64,000 nucleotides of DNA from Hermetia illucens (lineage: Eukaryota > Arthropoda > Insecta > Diptera > Stratiomyidae). Within the stretch, counting starts at the first letter, position 1; each line of letters begins with the position of its first letter. A model generated the notes under the pieces. The model was not told the origin of the DNA. It did not search any database and saw nothing but the letters and a program-made list of their open reading frames with translations. Location of the stretch: assembly GCF_905115235.1 (NCBI RefSeq), contig NC_051850.1, positions 43,592,441 to 43,656,440 of the forward strand, given 5' to 3'. Position numbers and translations under genes: made by a program. Of this stretch, positions 44,891 to 57,299 are shown piece by piece.

Positions 44891-46410
44891 ATTGAGATGA
44901 ACTAGTATGATGTGAGCACACAACAAATTTCTCAGCAGCTACGAAAATTCATAGATCGAAAGATTATAAAAAGGAAGAATAAAGAATGTCAACTAAGGTT
45001 GAATAGAGAGGTATATACACACAACACAACAAGCCAGAAGTCGCTTTTCCTAATAAACTATGAAATTAGCTCAGAAAAAACATATAAAATGGGAGAACGA
45101 TGGGTAAAGTAAAAGTGCAAACACATTCTAAAAAATTTAGGAATTAGGGTAAAGTTCTTATAGTCTTAATGACATTGAGTAGGTGGGCTGAATACCATTT
45201 GTTTCCAATATGAAGATGGAAGGCCTGTGGATTTTCATAATTTTCACCATTTTGTTGCTACCGGCGCAGAGCTTGGTGTACGTTTAGTCATTTTGACCAT
45301 ATCATATTGAGTAGTTAATTTAGGAGCTGTTTCCTGAATACACCCAAAACGGGTTGTTAGCATGTATCATCATTTCATGACTATACAAGCTCACTACTTA
45401 TTGCTTCCGCGACTAATTGCAGCGACAAGAACTTTGTCTCCCTAAGTTTTCAAGATCCGGTTGCCGCTTAGCAGCGGGAAACTACCTTGCCGCTTGGACG
45501 ACAATCATTTTCAATAAAATAATGACGAGCACTGACTATCAAAAGTGCGTTTAGCTCTAAAGTAAATTAATTTATCGGCAATCGCCCAAAAGAGGCCAAA
45601 ACTTTGGCTGACTGTGGAAAAACAGAAGACGCATTGACGAATATAACCAGCTAAGGGCTCTGCATTACTCAGGGAACCAGAAGTTGCCACAAATAACAAT
45701 GATCTCAGAACAGAACATGACCCGGTAGAGGACGTTATTCATGGTACTGAGTAAAGTAAAAGATGGAAGAAGTATTTAATCACGATTCTCAATCTTATAT
45801 CCTGTGAAACTTTTCGTGTTAAGATAGCAAGTCATTGTAACATATAGTTGCGGGCTGGTTCATGCAATTAAACATTGAAACTCCGAAGTAGACGACATAA
45901 TTCAGCTTTTATGGCAAGTTGAAAGTTGTTTACTTTTAGCAACTGCAGACTCTTATTTGAGGAGTATGCTGGTGGGCGTCTCAAAAGGCTAAAACATAAT
46001 TTTTTCAATGAACTGAATATTTTTCTACTTATCGTCATTAAAGCGCCAAAATGGTTGATCGAATGATAGTAAGGATTGCAGAGTGACACGGTGAATTCTA
46101 TGAAACATCTCCTGTATTTTAAGATTTACAGCTCCGCTATCGAATCCTTCCTCCACGTCCACGCCATGACCACTGGGTGTATGACCTTCAAAACAGACGG
46201 AGGAGGCTAAAGGTAAGCTTTCCGCCGATTAAAACGGAAAAAAAACTATCCAGACCAGCTCTCCTGGTAAGGAGTTAAGCGAAGCTGACAAAGCTCTCTC
46301 GGAAAATATCAACGGGTCCAAGAACCCAGGATACAGCCTCGGATTGGATGGATCAAACGACAACGACTTCGGCAACATAAAATGGACTCTTCTTTTGGGT
46401 CTTGTGTGGA
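44891..46410. other. No gene recognised
   Basis: About 1.5 kb without a recognisable gene or repeat. Confidence 0.4.
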
Positions 46411-46419
46411 ATGTGTGAT

Positions 46420-48760
46420 CCCTCTGCGGAAGCTTCTCCAGGAAGTATCCTGTAACAACAATTGCGCCTTCGTCATGAACAACACATTTAGCCAGCTGGT
46501 AACTGATTTTAAACCGATTGATTAACGAAACTGCTTAAATCGCCCCAAGGTGAAGTTTATCAACGTGCGGTATATCAACGGTCATGGATCAATGGGGAAC
46601 AACGATGATGTCATTAAAGACGAAATCTACACCCGACTGGACAGAATTTTTGACGAGCTGTCCTCCAATGACATCAAAGTATTATTGGGAGACTTCAACG
46701 CTAAAATTGGCAACGAACTGTTCCATCGAGGCCTAACAAGAGGATAGAGACTATTTCCTGGTTAAAGGGAAATACTGATGTCGAATAGCCAAAAAAAGCC
46801 ACAGGAGCTAGACTCCTAAAATGAATGTGGAAAAGTTGAAAGACGACACGGTCAAAGTGGCATACATGTTCACAATCAGCACTACCTCATGTTGGTTCTG
46901 AGAAAAGTACTGACGAATTGTAGCGAAAAATTAGGCAAAGTTCAATTACAACAAAATTTTAACACTTGACGACAGCTGCAAGAAGAACGATGTATGGGCA
47001 ACATTTAGCACAGTGAAAAGGATGAGGATAGGTTTTAAACCGCGAACCATCCTCTGTAGAGATCAGAATGACAATATCATCTACGACACGACTCAAATAA
47101 AAGCAAGATGGGTTTAGTATTTTCAAGACCTCTTGAACCCAAAATCAACACATTTCCACCCCTTTATCATTCCGGATGACCCAAACGGAGAACAAGTACC
47201 CACATCCCCCACTTTATACGAAGTAGAGGCTCTGCTCTGTTTAAATGGAAATCACATAAAGCTTCCGGAATCGATAGCATCACAGTCGAGCTCTTAAAAG
47301 AAGGGGGGAGCACATCTCACCAGTCGGATCTACTTCAGCAGCAGAATCTGGACAACCGAACAAATACCTGACGACTGGACGAAAAGTCTAATTTGTCCAG
47401 TTTACAAAAAAAAAGTGATCGTCTGTGTTGCGAAAAATACAGGTCGATTTCATTGCTGTGCACGGGCTACAAGGTACTGACGAATATAATAGAACGACTA
47501 ATAGGAGAATATATAAACATATAAGCTTCAGATCCGGACGATCGACAACGGACCAAATATTCGTAGTTAAGCAGGTGCTTGAAAAGTGCTGGGAATATGA
47601 CATCGATGTGCAGCAACTGTTCCTTGACTTCTGTGAGGCGTACCATGGTATAAATCGTAATGCTCTATATAGAATAATGATCGAGCTAAAAATCACACCG
47701 AAGCTAGTCCGGCTAGTGAAAGCCACAATGATTAACAACGAGGGCCAGGTGAAAATCTAAATTGAACTGACACACAGCTTTCCTATAGTGTCAGCAAGGG
47801 GATGGCCTCGTCTCACCCTCTTTAAGTTGGTGCTCGAATACTTCGTCAGGAAGGTGACCTCCGTTGACGCCAGAGGTACATTACTGGTAAAATCCGCGCA
47901 ACTGGTGGCGTACGTGGATATTCTTGCCCGATTGATGCTTCTTACGAAGAAAGTGTTCGAGTAGTTCGAGTCAGCAGCGTGTGAAGTCGGGTTCCGGGTC
48001 AATGAACCTAAAACGAAATACATGACCCAAACTTGAAAGGCGGCTGCTAGTATGCAGAACATTGCAATGAGTGAGAATAATTTCGAAAAGGTGGACCAAT
48101 TCGTCTACCTAGGAGCCTTACTCTCGAAGGACAGAAGCAAAAAAAGGCATCCAAAGACGGATTACTACTGCTCATAAACCTCCTCATAATGAGATTCAGA
48201 AAAGTACACAGACGAAATAAACTAACCATCTACAAGATATTAATTTGTCGCATGCTGCTGTATGGATGCGAAACGTGGACCTTGGTGCAAAAGTCGAGAA
48301 AGCAGATTGATATCTTCAAAAAAAGTCCTCCGAAAGACTTTTGGAGCTGTAAAGAAAGACTTTCGGAGCTGTAAAGGAAGGAGATGCTTGGAGAATCAGC
48401 TACAATCATGAATTGTATGAATTATTTGACGACCTATCAGCATTGACACTCATCAAAATAGGAAAATTGCAATTGGCTTGCCACATTGAACTAATACGAA
48501 TGAAGGAAGGATTCCGAAACGAGCACTGAAAGACAGAGCCGATGGTGGCCGACCAAAAGGAATACTCAGGAAACGTTGGGAGGACTCAGTGGACACAGAT
48601 TGATAACTGGAAGACGCGGTCCTTGGATCGAAATAATTGGAGGCGATGAAACCGAGGCTTGACTTGGGCTCTAGCGCCATCGAAAAAGGGCTCAAAATAC
48701 ATCCTAAGAGACACTGTGCATCAAATAAGATTGGGTGCTATTGCAGAAAGGCGTTTAACA
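46420..48760 (+). mobile_element. LINE (third family), long broken copy
   Basis: Plus-strand order: endonuclease (FINVRYINGHGS, then ELSSNDIKVLLGDFNAKIGNE, 46550-46730), a linker ending PDDWTKSLICPVYKKK (about 47370), the reverse transcriptase (FRSGRSTTDQIFVVKQVLEK at 47530-47590, LFLDFCEAYHGINR), and the tail (MLLYGCETWTLVQKS, 48250-48300; KLQLACHIELIRMKE; GGRPKGILRKRWED). The layout is a near full-length ORF2 of a craniofacial development protein 2-like LINE with multiple stops and shifts. Confidence 0.75.
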
Positions 48761-49014
48761 CCTTAATATATTGTGGGGTTTAAACTGGAGTCAACGGACC
48801 TTTGGACCATGACCAAAATATCTTGAGAACTATTCATGAATTGCTTAAACAGGAAGAATTCCGAAGAAAACAAGAAAGGGAGAGAAAGTGATAGGATCAT
48901 AAATAACCGCAGTTGAGAACTGATTCAGCCCCGTGATGTAATGCTTTAGAGCAGTCACCTGAGAAGAAGGGAAGGAGTATGTGTCACAACTAATTGTAGG
49001 GTTTTGAACCTTTC

Positions 49015-49090
49015 CTAGCTAGGCGGACGGACAGACAGACAGAGAGTGAACCGATTTTAATAAGGTTTTGTTTCCCCTATAACCCTAATG
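49015..49090 (+). repeat. piggyBac-type element end (right end), degenerate
   Basis: A GGACAGACAGACAG stretch, then CCGATTTTAATAAGG and TTTTGTTT, closely resembles the right end of the piggyBac element at 59261-59309. The outermost bases have diverged and no partner left end was found nearby. Confidence 0.5.
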
Positions 49091-49740
49091 ACAATCTGTC
49101 GAAGTATGCTAACGAAGGAACGGGACGAACATTGTACTCTACAAATAAGGAATCAGGTTGTTTTATGGGGAAAAGGCAATTGCTGGTGGGGCCAAGGACA
49201 AAGCTGAGAAACTGATGATTTGACACGGGATCTGGAATAATTTATTTTCTGTAGAATCAATGTTTGGAAACCTGACGAATATTTGGTCCTACGATGGGTA
49301 ACTTTTTCAATAATCTGTGAAATAGGAGACGACCACCATGACCATAGCCTACTTCAGCGTTCCTTGCGATTTGATATGGAGAAACTCTGATTCGATTTGC
49401 TACTGCTTTTTAAAAATTACCAAACAAAATGACTGTTTTCCCTTCCTTAGAAAAATAATATATAGTGAGAATTAAATTCGCTGCATGTATAAAAATTATA
49501 TTCCTTCGAAAAAATCGCGGCAAAAAGCCATCTAAATTACAAAATTGAAATACTACGGCTGAAATTTGAAAAAATAAACTACTTCACAGAATATGCATTG
49601 GATGCAAATCTATCACTAAACTGGTAGCTGGTTCTCATTCTCTCATCTTCCCATAAGTACAAGTTTTGAACAAGAAATTATAAATAGGATAAGATAAAAT
49701 ATAGTAAGGCGGAATAAAAAAAAATTGTTTTTGATACGCT

Positions 49741-51360
49741 TCCACACGAAAATGTAGTGTGAATATGTTTATTCTTTCTAGTCATTTTTTTCTATTCTTC
49801 ATTAGTGTTTTTTCTCTTGCTGTATTTTATGAATTTTTCTTTATTTTTTTTGCTTTGTGTCTATTTTTTGTATGGTTTTCAACTTTTCTCACAATTTTTC
49901 TTTGTTGTATTTACTCTTCATTTATGTATATGTATATATAGTAGTTCATTATCATAATATATCCATAATCGTGTGTGTTACAAAAATTCTACATTACACA
50001 AAAAATATATATGTATATATATTTTATTCGTATATATAATATAGATTTTCATATTAGTTTTTAAGCCTAATATATTTTTTTTTCTTTATTATTTTGTATT
50101 TTTTAAATGTGTTAATATATAATTCATAATTGTTTCTTTCTTGGATTTCGTCAACAGAACAAAGAAGATTCTTTCATACAATAAATATATTATAAGTGAC
50201 ACAATATTAATTATATTAATATTTTAATAAAATTATTTAACTCCATTTTAAGTTAATAAGATATCTTTTTCTCTGATGTTTGATTTTAACGCTTACTATT
50301 GATTTTTTCATGATTTTGTTTATGACTTTTTTCTGTTTCTATTAATCGTTCAAATATTTTCTTTGTAAGATAGTTTCAATGCGCCGTCTTTCATTTTATT
50401 AATCTTCTTAGACTTCCTCATTTTTTTTTTATTTTTTTGTCTTTTACTTATTCATTACTCTGAGTTGTTTGTGATCTGCAAAGTTTAAATCCTTATTTTC
50501 ACTATAAATTGTTTGTATCTTTTATTCATGTGTAAAAATGGGGGTAAGGTACATTATTTGTTATAATTACTTCACCTTCTTCTTTGTTTTCTTGTATCTA
50601 AATATGCATGTATGCATGCACACATTTGTTTACGTTTATAATGATGACAAATTTTCTTATATCGAATTAGATTTTCTTCATAATTAATTTCTTTCTAAAA
50701 GATATTCTTTCTTTTTTTAGGTTTTGTATAAAACAAAACCTTGTTTAAATTTATCTGTAGTTTTGTCCCAATTCAAGGAAATTAACTATAACTGCGTTAC
50801 TTTGTCCTTGCCTAATTATAAAATTTTAATTTTCTTTTTGTTGTATTTTCAATTGAATATTTCAACGGTTTATGCTACAATCAAATCGTTTGACGACAAG
50901 TTCATTATATAATTTTCTTATTCGATAGAAATGCCTATACTGAATTCAACCTTAGTTTACTTTTATTACGAATTTGTTTTTAAACTCGCTAAAAAATTTA
51001 TTCCTCGATCAAATTTATCGCGTTTTTTTTGTAATAAACCTTCACTTATGATTTGCTAAATTCGTTACTCAAACCTTGAAAAATCCTACTTGTGTTCACT
51101 TTACCGTCACTTGCTCTTCAAGTTTCAAAAACTTTTTCTTTGCAAAATTTTTATGTATTTAAAGAGTAATTGATTTTATTTTTCTAATGTTTTATTTGTA
51201 ATTTGTATTCACGGTTTGTAATTTTATACAAAGCTATATCTAAATTTTGTTGATGTGCACAGAAGCAGTTTTTCACGTATTAGTAACTATTTACCCTATT
51301 CGTTGGGTTCCATGAAATTAAAATTATATTTGTCAAAGTTTTAATTTTAATCGTTTTTTT
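49741..51360. other. Very AT-rich, T-biased tract
   Basis: 1.6 kb of extremely AT-rich sequence in which T clearly exceeds A on the plus strand, with no supportable gene. It resembles the tract at 59820-62270 and may once have been continuous with it. Confidence 0.6.
50720..50740. repeat. Isolated palindromic piggyBac-type terminus
   Basis: Arms GGTTTTGT and ACAAAACC around ATAAA, the same 21 bp as the outer end of the piggyBac element at 56477-56497. It stands alone in the AT-rich tract, without a TTAA on its right. Confidence 0.55.
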
Positions 51361-51689
51361 GCTGGCAGGGATATATTCTGTCGCCAATACTATGCCTTCT
51401 TGTTATCGGACCATGTCATCTTTCTTTAAACACTTCGGCTACGCTAATTAAATCTGCTACAGGCACAAATACTGGTAGTCATATAAGGACTGCCTGAAGG
51501 GGTACCTTCCTAGATATTGAGGGACCATTAAACACTGTGTGTACCAAAACTATGAAGTAGGAGGCTCTAACCAAAATAAGATTGATAGGCTGCTTTAGGC
51601 ATTAGATAGTATGCATGCTAAAAACCAAGATTCAATCTTAGGTAACCATTCGAGAGATGAACAAAGGTGACTCTATCTCTCCGGTGCGC

Positions 51690-52350
51690 TGGTTGATGAT
51701 GATGATGATATTCTACGCATATTGGATAGGAGCGAATTAATGATATTGGTGTCAGGGAAGTTTCTTCCCATTGGAAGTGTAATTATGAACCAATGTGCTG
51801 GCAGAGGCGGATTTGGCATAAATGCAACCAAGACGGAGCTGATGCTCCAAGGGTTCTCGAATACCATCTGCCGGTTGACCAAGGTTGGCACTTTTCTCTA
51901 ATGTATACTACCTGGGTGTAATTCTGTATTCTAAATTAATTGAAGACTAAACATATGATAGAAGTCAGGGTTAAGAAGTTATGTATAGCCTTCTACGTCT
52001 GCAAGAGGAACTCAATACAGAAATAAAGTCTCCAACCAAGGATATTTCTTTGGATGTACACACTATATGGTCCGTCATATCCCAACGGACAGATCTCTTG
52101 TGTGATAGTCGGCAAGAAACAAGAAATACAGTAGATCTAAGCTAAGTAGGATCCAACGAGCCGCATGTGTAGGTGCTACCAGGGCTCGCAATCTCAGTGG
52201 ATGCCAGCATATTAAATACGTTGTAGTCGAGCCTTATGGTTACTGGCGATATTGGAGGCCTGTTGATGGCTGCGCCCTGATCCGAGTCCCAGGCGTCAGT
52301 CTAACAGACAGCCTGCCTGGTTTGGCATTTACTTGCTTAAGGCTTTGTAC
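51690..52350 (+). mobile_element. LINE reverse transcriptase remnant
   Basis: After a GATGATGATGATGAT run comes NATKTELMLQGFS (about 51825-51865), matching the post-YADD region of an RNase H-bearing LINE. Further on LSRIQRAACVGATRARN (about 52145-52195) and VVEPY match the stretch before RNase H (usual form LxRVQRxAC...ITGALRTxPxxALxxLLxLxPL). Strongly decayed. The GAT run at the left may be the tail of a separate family A insertion. Confidence 0.5.
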
Positions 52351-53265
52351 TTAGTCGCTGCTCCAAGCTGGTAGGGTGGTGAAGGGATGCGCTGAACAGT
52401 GTGAGTCGAACGCTGCAACTCACCCTGCATTGGTTTCCCGGTAATAGAAACATAGAGGGGCGTGAGCAGGTCGACTGATCGGTCAGGCCTGACTACGCTT
52501 TTGACAGGCCTTCGGGGGGCGTCTTGCCGGCGAAATTTACTTAGGATGGAATCTACTTATATTACTTTATGGCTCCGGACTTCACCACACTATGTTAAGG
52601 GAGGTAAAGAATTTCAACTGTTTTCTCTGCACTTTTTGATGAATGCATAACATCTCAAGAATATTGCGTCAAAATTTCAAACCGATGGGAGTAAAATTGA
52701 CGAAGTTATGAGTATTTGGACTTCCGTCGCTCCACTGTGAGTTTTTTAGTATGCAAAACTTTAAATGGTTTTTTTGAAACTTGTTATTTCCAAAGTCCAG
52801 GTACGCTATTATTCAAAATCCACTGAACCAATCATTTTAAAATTTTGCACAGTACTTCTTTACATAATTCACCAGCTATTGCTGGTAGCTTTTTTGTTTT
52901 TTTACAAATATTAATTTTATGTTTTATTCTAGGTTAGCCGACTTTTTAGTGAAAAATAGATTTTTTGCCTCAAAGTGCTACGAAAAATTGAAACATTGCT
53001 AGAAAAAAATCCTTCCAGGGTTACTTCGAAAAGCATCTTCTTAACAAATGCATTTTAAAACAATCAATATTCAACTATGTCACTCGTTCAATTTCCAATA
53101 GACATTTCAGAAATTATTATTCAAATGTTTCATTATAATATAGAAATTGGCCAAATAAATTGGCATTATCTGTACCCCAAAAAAATGTTTAAAAACATGC
53201 AATTTTTCACCGAATTTACCCTAGGATTTGATTCTCTTATAACAAGACCCGATAGTGAAAAATTT
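52351..53265. other. No gene recognised
   Basis: Non-coding sequence. The part around 52560-52950 reads like a non-coding repeat tail but I cannot name it. Confidence 0.35.
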
Positions 53266-53269
53266 TGGG

Positions 53270-53430
53270 GCCACACGCGTGCAACTAGCTGGAGGATTAT
53301 CCTAGATTCTGTTCTCCTTGCCCTTCCCACAACAGTCACCGTCTTAGGAATTTATGCCATAGAAACGCCGCACCACAGCGTTAATTGGGCTACTTGGAGG
53401 GAGGCCGGCAGATTCATCGTTCACTTCTTA
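53270..53430 (+). mobile_element. LINE 3' end fragment
   Basis: The stretch around 53320-53400 (CTTAGGAATTTATGCCAT, then GCGTTAATTGGGCTACT) is clearly related to 21230-21310, the 3' end of the RNase H-bearing LINE there. A short 5'-truncated piece. Confidence 0.5.
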
Positions 53431-53699
53431 TCTGCATTAATGGACAGACCCCTCATTTGCTTTGTCCAATGTGGACATACAGATAGTTCACCATCGATAT
53501 CAAGTTAAGATTGTTCTAGGTTATTGTTCTCTCTGTACCTCATTTAGGACGTAACTGTCACTAGTTGAAATTATTAGGCGGGTTTTCTTTTTCACAATGT
53601 TATTTATTTTAGTCCCCATATACCGATTTTCGTGGATAACTTATTCCGTTCTTAAATGCTACACGTCATTGTTACTCGTATGCTCTCAGCCTGCGCTAA

Positions 53700-54020
53700 C
53701 ACCTGTCTCCGCCTCATCATCAAGGTACTCTGACTCGACACATTCTCGAAAGAACTTTGTCGGTGCACGGGCCAGATACCTGTGTACGTGTTGATCGGAA
53801 GGTTAAACCGACAGTGGATAGGTCACACTTAAAGAAAGAGAAGCAACTCCATTGCTGGTTACCCCATGCTATAGAATCCATTATCTTCGAACGGCGTTGA
53901 ATGGGTCGCATTAGGAACACGCGGCGCAAAGCAGAAGAGGAGTGCAACTGACGACGATGGCGCATATGACTTAAAGGCCAACTCTCGAGCAGAAAAGCAG
54001 AGACAATTCGGCGGCCAAAA
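53700..54020 (+). mobile_element. LINE C-terminal remnant
   Basis: KQLHCWLPHAIESIIFERR followed by a Gly/Arg-rich piece resembles the tail KLHCWLRHAVEP at 35760-35800 and the usual LINE ending WxGHxLR...GRP. Degenerate. Confidence 0.45.
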
Positions 54021-54029
54021 GGTAATTAG

Positions 54030-55425
54030 TGGAGTTCTCTTAAAATTTTCGCTAGACTAGTATGTTGTCTCTTGAGTTTTAGGCAAATGTTTTGATGCAG
54101 TTTATTCATTCCAGGAAACCGTATAAATCAAACCGAACACCCTCCTTAAAAAAGATAGGACTAGATTATTATTAATTAGTAATTATAACGAACTCTTTAG
54201 AAAATTATTCATCAAAATTCATCTCCATTTTTTCCTGAACAGGGAAATGATCTATTAATGAAATCATTGTCGAACTCCTACAGGATCTTCAAACAAATTT
54301 GACTTTCGAGCCTACCTCCCGCTTTATCACATTAGATAGTTGGGTTCTCTGTTCAGTTGGAAATGAAAAATAAACGCGTTAAGGGACCACTGGATGAACC
54401 TATCAATAACCAAATCAAAGTTGACACTGATTAATGATTATATCTGGAATTGATGATGGAACTTACCTAATACCAAGGAGAGAAAAGTCGCACAGACTGA
54501 TATCGAGCGCCTCGTGCGCTAACTAAAAATTATGTCAGCGAAATGAAAATGCTCGCTGGTTGTCATATGTATACGTATTAGGCTACAAAGAATGAAGAGA
54601 GTAAAGTAAGTTCATAAAATACAATATCAAAGACTACCCTCCTTCATGGGATGACAAATTTTGAGATGCACAAATGAATTTTAATTTCAAAGGATTTTCA
54701 AACAAAAGCAAGTCGGAATACCGGAAGTTGGGCTCTTCAGGCATGAAGCTTTTGTGTTCTAGTATGAAGAAGGTTTTCGGGTAACTTTCTGAAATATGCT
54801 ATTAATATCTTTATTTGAGCAAGTATGAGGGGAGGGGGATGTGGGATGCATTGGTGAAGCCGTATTTTTCTTTTATTTCATTAAAGTTTAAAAATGTTTA
54901 CTGATGAAAAGTTTACCCTGGAATAAACCCATAATTGTTTTCACTGTTAACATATTATTTTTGACTGTGATGTTACATTTTCTTTTCATTTCCCTACAAC
55001 TGTGTTTATTTGATTCTCTTTTCTTCATTGTTTTTGGTCCATGCGTATTCAATATTGGGGGGCCTACATTTCCACTCGTGTTTATTTGTTTGAGCATTTT
55101 TGACAAACATTTTTTGACCACTGTACATCCAAACCGAAAGGGTGTTATATTTTCAGTACAAAGAGCATAAAATGTCGAAATTGGCGCCCCACAGTAATAT
55201 TAGTAAGTAAATTCCGTCAATGGAACGATGCACGAGGATAAGGGCAGGGTTTTGATTAACATAAGGAATGCAGATAACACAGCGAGATAGTATCCCTTGC
55301 TTTGTATGAATCATACATACAAGAGAACGAAAGTGAAAGTGTACCGAAAATAAAAATACCGAGCAAGAAAAAAATATCTTTTCCGAGGCCCCCACCAAGT
55401 GCTTAGATACGCCGATTAGTAAAAA
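54030..55425. other. No gene recognised
   Basis: About 1.4 kb. An 88-codon frame at 54904-55170 is hydrophobic but shows no family signature and lies in AT-rich DNA, so I do not call it. Confidence 0.35.
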
Positions 55426-55429
55426 TATT

Positions 55430-55570
55430 AAGAATGACTGTGAAGGTCATTTATCGCTGGTACCAATAGGAACATCGGATCACTCGGTTATGGCTGCTCT
55501 GGAATTGCCGCTTCGTCATGCCAGCCTTGAAACCAATACCGGACTTGGCTCCTATAGAGAACCTATGAAA
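55430..55570 (+). mobile_element. LINE endonuclease remnant
   Basis: SLVPIGTSDHSVMAALELPLRHAS matches the SDH motif that closes the AP-type endonuclease of LINEs (usual form PIGSSDHxxI). Only this small piece is visible. Confidence 0.45.
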
Positions 55571-55639
55571 TTGTATGGTCAGCAGCAAGCTGCATGACGG
55601 ACCATCAGCATGAGTAATTCACTATCACAACTTATCAAC

Positions 55640-56230
55640 ATCTTTGTGGAGCGAATCGAAAATTCATAGAGCGAATAACTTATAATTTTACCAAGATTCT
55701 GGGCCAAATATGTTGACCAAATTTTTGCAATTGGGAAACGAAACCAGCTTGAAGCCATCTTTAACAAACTAAATACAGTCCACGGTAAACTAATGGAAGT
55801 TGGACAACCACTTATAGACCTACTCATCGTCAACAATACAGGAAAAATCGAATTTGATATATATCGGAAACCAACATCCACGAACCATCCCCACAACATT
55901 ATACCACTCCTTCACACAAAAATGGCACCGTGCAACGTAATCGTACATTATTAGAGGAACGTTGGAATAACGAGAGACCTTCCCTTATTGAAACTGCGGC
56001 AAAAAACGTAATAAATTGACAAAAATGGACAGAAACAATCTGACGAAACTTTTCACATAAGCAGGACCATAACAACACCGCGGGTACATATGATCCGCTC
56101 GTAAGTCATAAAGCAACGCAACATCGAAGTAATATCTACTAGCAGACCACATCAACTGCAGATACGATCAGGAAGCGTCAAGGACTCCAAGAATGCACGC
56201 ATAGCGAAAAATCATCTTCTTTAGTTTTGG
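55640..56230 (+). mobile_element. Penelope-like element, reverse transcriptase fragment
   Basis: WAKYVDQIFAIGKRNQLEAIFN holds the palm box (usual form RYVDDIF), then KLMEVGQPLIDLLIVNNTGK and IEFDIYRKPTSTNHPHNI. The last motif, FxxYRKPTxT, is diagnostic of Penelope-like elements. Later pieces (about 56090-56220) fit the connector region. Several stops and shifts occur, and the GIY-YIG endonuclease is missing. Confidence 0.8.
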
Positions 56231-56472
56231 TTTCTAGCGACATTTAATTTGGTCGGCCTGTCGCGAGGCCTGTTACCAAGAGAAATCGGGTAGGATTTAG
56301 CATAGTGGAGTAACTCCAACTATCCTTTATTTATCACTTTCCCTGATTGCAGAACTTTATTTTCGATTTTTCGAGGATAGTAGAAATTATGTTGCCTCAA
56401 ACCGTCCTCCTTTATCTGGGCTTGGGAACAACACAGCATGTTATATGTTCTTTTTTGGTTTTGGCTTGTTTT

Positions 56473-56476
56473 TTAA
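56473..56476. repeat. TTAA target duplication, left
   Basis: TTAA directly outside the left terminal inverted repeat, paired with TTAA at 59310-59313. Typical of piggyBac insertion. Confidence 0.8.
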
Positions 56477-56529
56477 GGTTTTGTATAAAACAAAACCTAA
56501 TTGAAATTGGTTTATTGTGTCTGTCTGTC
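56477..56529 (+). repeat. piggyBac left terminal inverted repeat
   Basis: About 53 bp that pairs, with mismatches, with the complement of 59261-59309. The outer 21 bp is palindromic. Confidence 0.75.
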
Positions 56530-57299
56530 CGTCACACCTATTTCCTCAGAAACGCTACTCCCATTGATATAAGATTTGGTGAAAAGGTGGGATCTGTGAA
56601 TCCCTTTGCATGCAGTGAGCAACATCTTCCTGCATTAAGTTAAAGGGGGGAGGATCCCCATACACGAAAAGGCGGGATATAATTTTTCTCACGATAAGTA
56701 TTTTATCAGTTTGGCGTCAGGCAGAATAACAGAACTATGACAAATTGATATTTTGTGGCAATGACTGATAAAAGGCTGAGTGTAATGCAATTATCATTTG
56801 CGTTGTTAATCGAAACATGACTTTCGAATGGTTTAGATGTGAAAATGCATGCAATAAAAATTGTTTTTTGTCAGCTCGTTTTAATATTCATCATTCGCTG
56901 CCACAAATGGTCAGTCTGCCATAATTTTGTCAATTTGATTGACGACAAACTGATGAAATATTGATCATGTAGTGTAGGTCTACGTGTCATTGTTGTCAGT
57001 TCCTGGCAATGTATTGCGGTTCAAGACTTTCGCAATTGTATTTTTAGAGGGTTTAAAATGGCAGGGAAGTAACAAAACGTATGTATGTATGTCCTATGAA
57101 AAACTTTTGTTTTCATTCCTAACAAGAGAGTCTTTCGTACTTCCGTACCTAACCCTTTCGGGAGGCGAGGCAGGCAGCTCAGAGCTACCAGGGCCTCCCA
57201 CTTTTTGTGCGCGCTTATGTTTTCATCGTACTTGATACGGGCGAGGGCTCTAGCTAATGGGAAAGTGTGTAATAGTATGAAGTGATATCATTTTTAGAT

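Noticed and set aside
51693-51712. GAT triplet run as a stand-alone microsatellite
   Set aside because: More likely the tail of a family A LINE insertion, so not listed separately.
53077-53508. 143-codon plus-strand frame
   Set aside because: Its second half overlaps a LINE 3' end homologous to 21230-21310, so the frame is accidental.
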